10,003 nt of DNA from NCBI GenBank assembly GCA_902459845.2, contig CABPSV020000082.1, positions 22,501 through 32,503 of the forward strand, written 5' to 3'. The stretch is from Hepatocystis sp. ex Piliocolobus tephrosceles. Taxonomy: Eukaryota > Apicomplexa > Aconoidasida > Haemosporida > Plasmodiidae. The position numbers and the translations under genes were made by a program. Positions 8,078 through 10,003 of this stretch are shown one piece after another (positions within the stretch are counted from its first letter, which is position 1; every line of letters begins with the position of its first letter). The notes below the pieces were generated by a model. The model had not been told where the DNA came from. It ran no database searches and saw only the letters and a list, made by a program, of their open reading frames with translations.

Positions 8078-8224
8078 ATGTTTTTATTAAACAATGAAGA
8101 AACCATATCTCCCAAGGATATATTAATAAATGAATTAAAATACAAAATCCGAATCATGTCAGGAGTAATTTTCACCATAAGAATGATCCCATTTATATTA
8201 AACTTATTTAAAAAGGATAAGTAA
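8078..8224 (+). CDS. TOM5: Mitochondrial import receptor subunit TOM5-like, 48 aa
   Basis: Short intact frame: ATG 8078, TAA 8222-8224. ATG 8078 is the first start, because an in-frame TAG lies at 8006-8008 with no Met between. AAA precedes the ATG, as is common in this group. The protein opens Met-Phe-Leu-Leu and has an acidic patch (Glu7, Glu8) and Ser-Pro-Lys-Asp at 11-14. A basic helix at 20-25 precedes a hydrophobic segment of about 26-44 that contains Arg35 and the block Pro-Phe-Ile-Leu at 38-41, ending in a basic Lys-Lys-Asp-Lys. Yeast and human TOM5 share this size, the Met-Phe start, the acidic head, one C-terminal membrane helix with a central Pro, and the Lys-bearing tail; human TOM5 also carries Pro-Phe-Ile-Leu. 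TOM5 helps assemble the TOM40 pore and pass precursors to it in the outer membrane. The frame is clearly richer in G and C than its flanks. The assignment rests on eye alignment only. Confidence 0.72.
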   Translation: MFLLNNEETISPKDILINELKYKIRIMSGVIFTIRMIPFILNLFKKDK

Positions 8225-8889
8225 ACAAATAAAAAAGGAGAGAAAAAAAAAAATGATAAAATTGCTTATATCACTGCAAAAAGAACACCAAGAAAAAAGT
8301 GATAATAACAGCAAAATAAAAAAAAAAAAAAAAAATTATATAATAAAATAACATATTAAATAATATAAAAAAGCGAAATGAATGATTAAATGAACAAGAA
8401 AAGTATGTCTGCAAAATGAAAAAAAAAATGTGGATGTAAAATGTGCGTAAAAGAAATATACAAACAAACAATTTGTTCCTTATTTGCTTCAGCACATATG
8501 ATGTACCTATAATATTACATAATCACAAATACTAACAATTAAATGCAAAATATATAAACATTTATCTTGAGTGTTCAAAAATATTTTTTAAACAAATTTA
8601 AAGAAGAAACATAACAGGTGTTTGATAGTTAAACATAATCAATATTTTTTCTAAATATGTATACGCTAACGTATATAAGGAAAAAAAAAAAAAAAAAAAA
8701 AAAAAAAACAGAAGAATGTTACGAATTATAATATTGTTTTACTAACTTTAAATTTATGAAAGTTATAATATAAAAAAAAATATATGAACATGTTTTCCTT
8801 TTTTCTTTTTTTAAATTATTTTTTAACTGTTAAATTATTTTATAAGTTCTTTAAAGCAGATAAAAGCTCATAGCCCCTTTTATGCAACA

Positions 8890-8921
8890 TTTTTTTTTTT
8901 TTTTTTTTTTTTTTTTTGCAG
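8890..8921 (+). other. Poly(T)-GCAG, splice-acceptor-like
   Basis: A run of 28 T followed by GCAG, a near-ideal 3' splice site by composition. The sequence after it stays open for 41 codons in one plus-strand frame, to a TAA at about 9047-9049, and is also open on the minus strand. No matching upstream coding exon is visible, so this may be a 3' UTR splice, the edge of an unseen gene, or chance. Confidence 0.25.
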
Positions 8922-9481
8922 TTATATTTGTAATTTTATCGTTATATGCTAACACACAAAATACATCACACTTGTCTATTACTTTTAATTTGTATGTAGC
9001 ATTAATCATAAACATATACCCACATTTAAGCACTCTTATGTTGCGTTAAGTTTTTTTTTATTCATTTTTTTATTTTATTTTGCTTTTGTTGTATTCTTTA
9101 TTTTTTTTCAATATTTATATATGCATGCTATTTATATCTGTTATTTTTTTTTTTCTTATACTTTTTTAAATAAAAATTACATGTTTTTTTCATAAAGCGA
9201 AAACAATAAAAACAATTGCAGTTATTTTTTTCTTGAATACTGTTATATTGTTGTTGAATTATAATGCATATATGTTTCATCTATTTTTCCTTAGACAATA
9301 ACTATATTTTATTATATAACTTAAAACTTTTTTGTTTGGTTAAAAAAGGTTAAATTTTTATGTAAAAAAAAAAACGGAAAAAAAAAGAAAGAAAGATTAA
9401 CGGTATTCATCTGTTTTCTTATCTTATTTAAATTGTTTTTTAAAATTGTTTTTTTAAGCTGCTTCTTAGTCTTCTTTTATA

Positions 9482-9483
<2 letters not shown>

Positions 9484-9529
<46 letters not shown>
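9484..9529. repeat. Poly(T) tract, 46 T
   Basis: Single T run, followed by more T-rich sequence and a TATG/TGTA microsatellite to about 9587. It accounts for a poly-Phe open frame on the plus strand that is not a gene. Confidence 0.95.
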
Positions 9530-9531
<2 letters not shown>

Positions 9532-9665
9532 TTTTTTGTTTTTTTATATTTATATATATGTATGTATATATGTATGTATGTATGTGCAGGGTGGAGGAAA
9601 CACAAAAAAACATTTATTATTTAAAAAAAATGTTACTTAAAATAAATCTTTTAAAAAAAAATATA

Positions 9666-9740
9666 ATTTTAAAAGATGTGTTTTTAAAAGATATGTTTTT
9701 AAAGGGTTAGTTTTTACAAGGTACAATTTTAAATCGGATA
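9666..9740. repeat. Degenerate 15 bp array, 5 copies
   Basis: Units begin at 9666, 9681, 9696, 9711 and 9726 and share the pattern [A/T]TTTTAAAAGATATG, with growing divergence to the right. The period is a multiple of three and one plus-strand frame reads a Phe-Lys-Arg-type pentad through all five copies. That frame has a TAA at 9638-9640 and no Met, so coding is unproven. Confidence 0.8.
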
Positions 9741-9861
9741 GGAGCACTTCACAAAATTGACCTGTTACAAAAACTGTTTATAAGTTTTGTAATTTTATTA
9801 AGCATAAAAAAGTTCTAAGGATCTTTGTGCATTTTTATATTTATTTTGAATAGCATACAAT

Positions 9862-9969
9862 AAAAAAATGAATAAAAAAATGAAGAAAAAAATGAAGAAA
9901 AAAATGAAGAAAAAAATGAAGAAAAAAATGAATAAAAAAATGAAGAAAAAAATGAAGAAAAAAATGAAG
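9862..9969. repeat. 12 bp tandem array, 9 copies
   Basis: The unit AAAAAAATGAAG is repeated nine times without any length change. Copies 1 and 6 end AAT instead of AAG, which hints at an older five-unit block duplication. On the plus strand each unit contains an ATG in the same frame, giving a Met-Lys-Lys-Lys-type frame from 9868 to a TGA just past 9974. Intergenic as far as can be seen; it may lie in the leader of a gene beyond the right edge. Confidence 0.95.
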
Positions 9970-10003
9970 AAAGAGTGAAACTGAAATAAAAAAAAATAAA
10001 AAA

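Larger units (their letters stand above)
8225..10003. other. Spacer downstream of the TOM5-like gene
   Basis: Presumed 3' UTR of the TOM5-like gene, then unknown sequence to the window edge. It holds A18 at 8318, A28 at 8681, T28 at 8890, T46 at 9484, a 6 bp-arm inverted repeat TATACG-CTAA-CGTATA at 8660-8675, and two tandem arrays listed below. The stretch 8918-9050 is less simple in composition than its surroundings but has no recognisable product. Open frames near 8271-8495, 8851-9033 and 9433-9624 are read through homopolymers and are not supported as genes. Confidence 0.65.

Noticed and set aside
8271..8495. Minus-strand Phe-rich 74-residue frame
   Set aside because: Antisense reading of the A-rich 3' flank of the TOM5-like gene; poly-Phe from an A18 tract.
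8851..9033. Minus-strand frame with a short stretch (Leu-Lys-Val-Ile-Asp) faintly like SRP9
   Set aside because: The resemblance covers about 20 residues only, then the frame runs into poly-Lys from the T28 tract; no donor or second exon was found.
9433..9624. Plus-strand poly-Phe frame
   Set aside because: Product of the T46 tract and TATG microsatellite.

Overview
This window looks like nuclear chromosomal DNA of a malaria parasite (genus Plasmodium) or a very similar apicomplexan. The grounds are extreme AT richness by eye, A/T-ending codons, acidic Asn/Asp/Lys low-complexity protein, (AT)n microsatellites, very long homopolymer A and T tracts, and large gene-free spacers. The species cannot be resolved by eye. 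There is no sign of bacterial, viral or transposon sequence.

Three protein genes can be supported. (1) On the minus strand at the left edge (616 down to 1) lies a 3'-truncated class I SAM methyltransferase whose motifs fit the eEF1A lysine methyltransferase family METTL10/EFM4. (2) On the minus strand at 4235-3030 lies an intact 401-residue protein with two RRMs, whose pre-RRM segment and tandem RRM layout resemble plant UBA2-type hnRNP-like proteins. (3) On the plus strand at 8078-8224 lies a 48-codon gene that I read as TOM5, the small tail-anchored subunit of the mitochondrial outer-membrane import pore. It is short enough to be missed by ordinary gene calling.

Layout: 1-616 METTL10-like gene; 617-3029 spacer with 23-25, 15 and 14 bp tandem arrays and AT microsatellites; 3030-4235 RRM gene, whose acidic N-terminus is itself a 12 bp tandem array; 4236-8077 a 3.8 kb divergent spacer with more than ten homopolymer tracts and a 14 bp array; 8078-8224 TOM5-like gene; 8225-10003 spacer ending in a degenerate 15 bp array and a perfect 12 bp array.

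The genes do not form a pathway. A loose theme is housekeeping expression: modification of a translation factor, mRNA binding, and mitochondrial protein import. The most useful signals are the TOM5-like micro-gene and a shared tract polarity: each of the three genes has a long T tract followed by a long A tract (read on its own sense strand) upstream of its ATG, which may mark promoter and leader boundaries.
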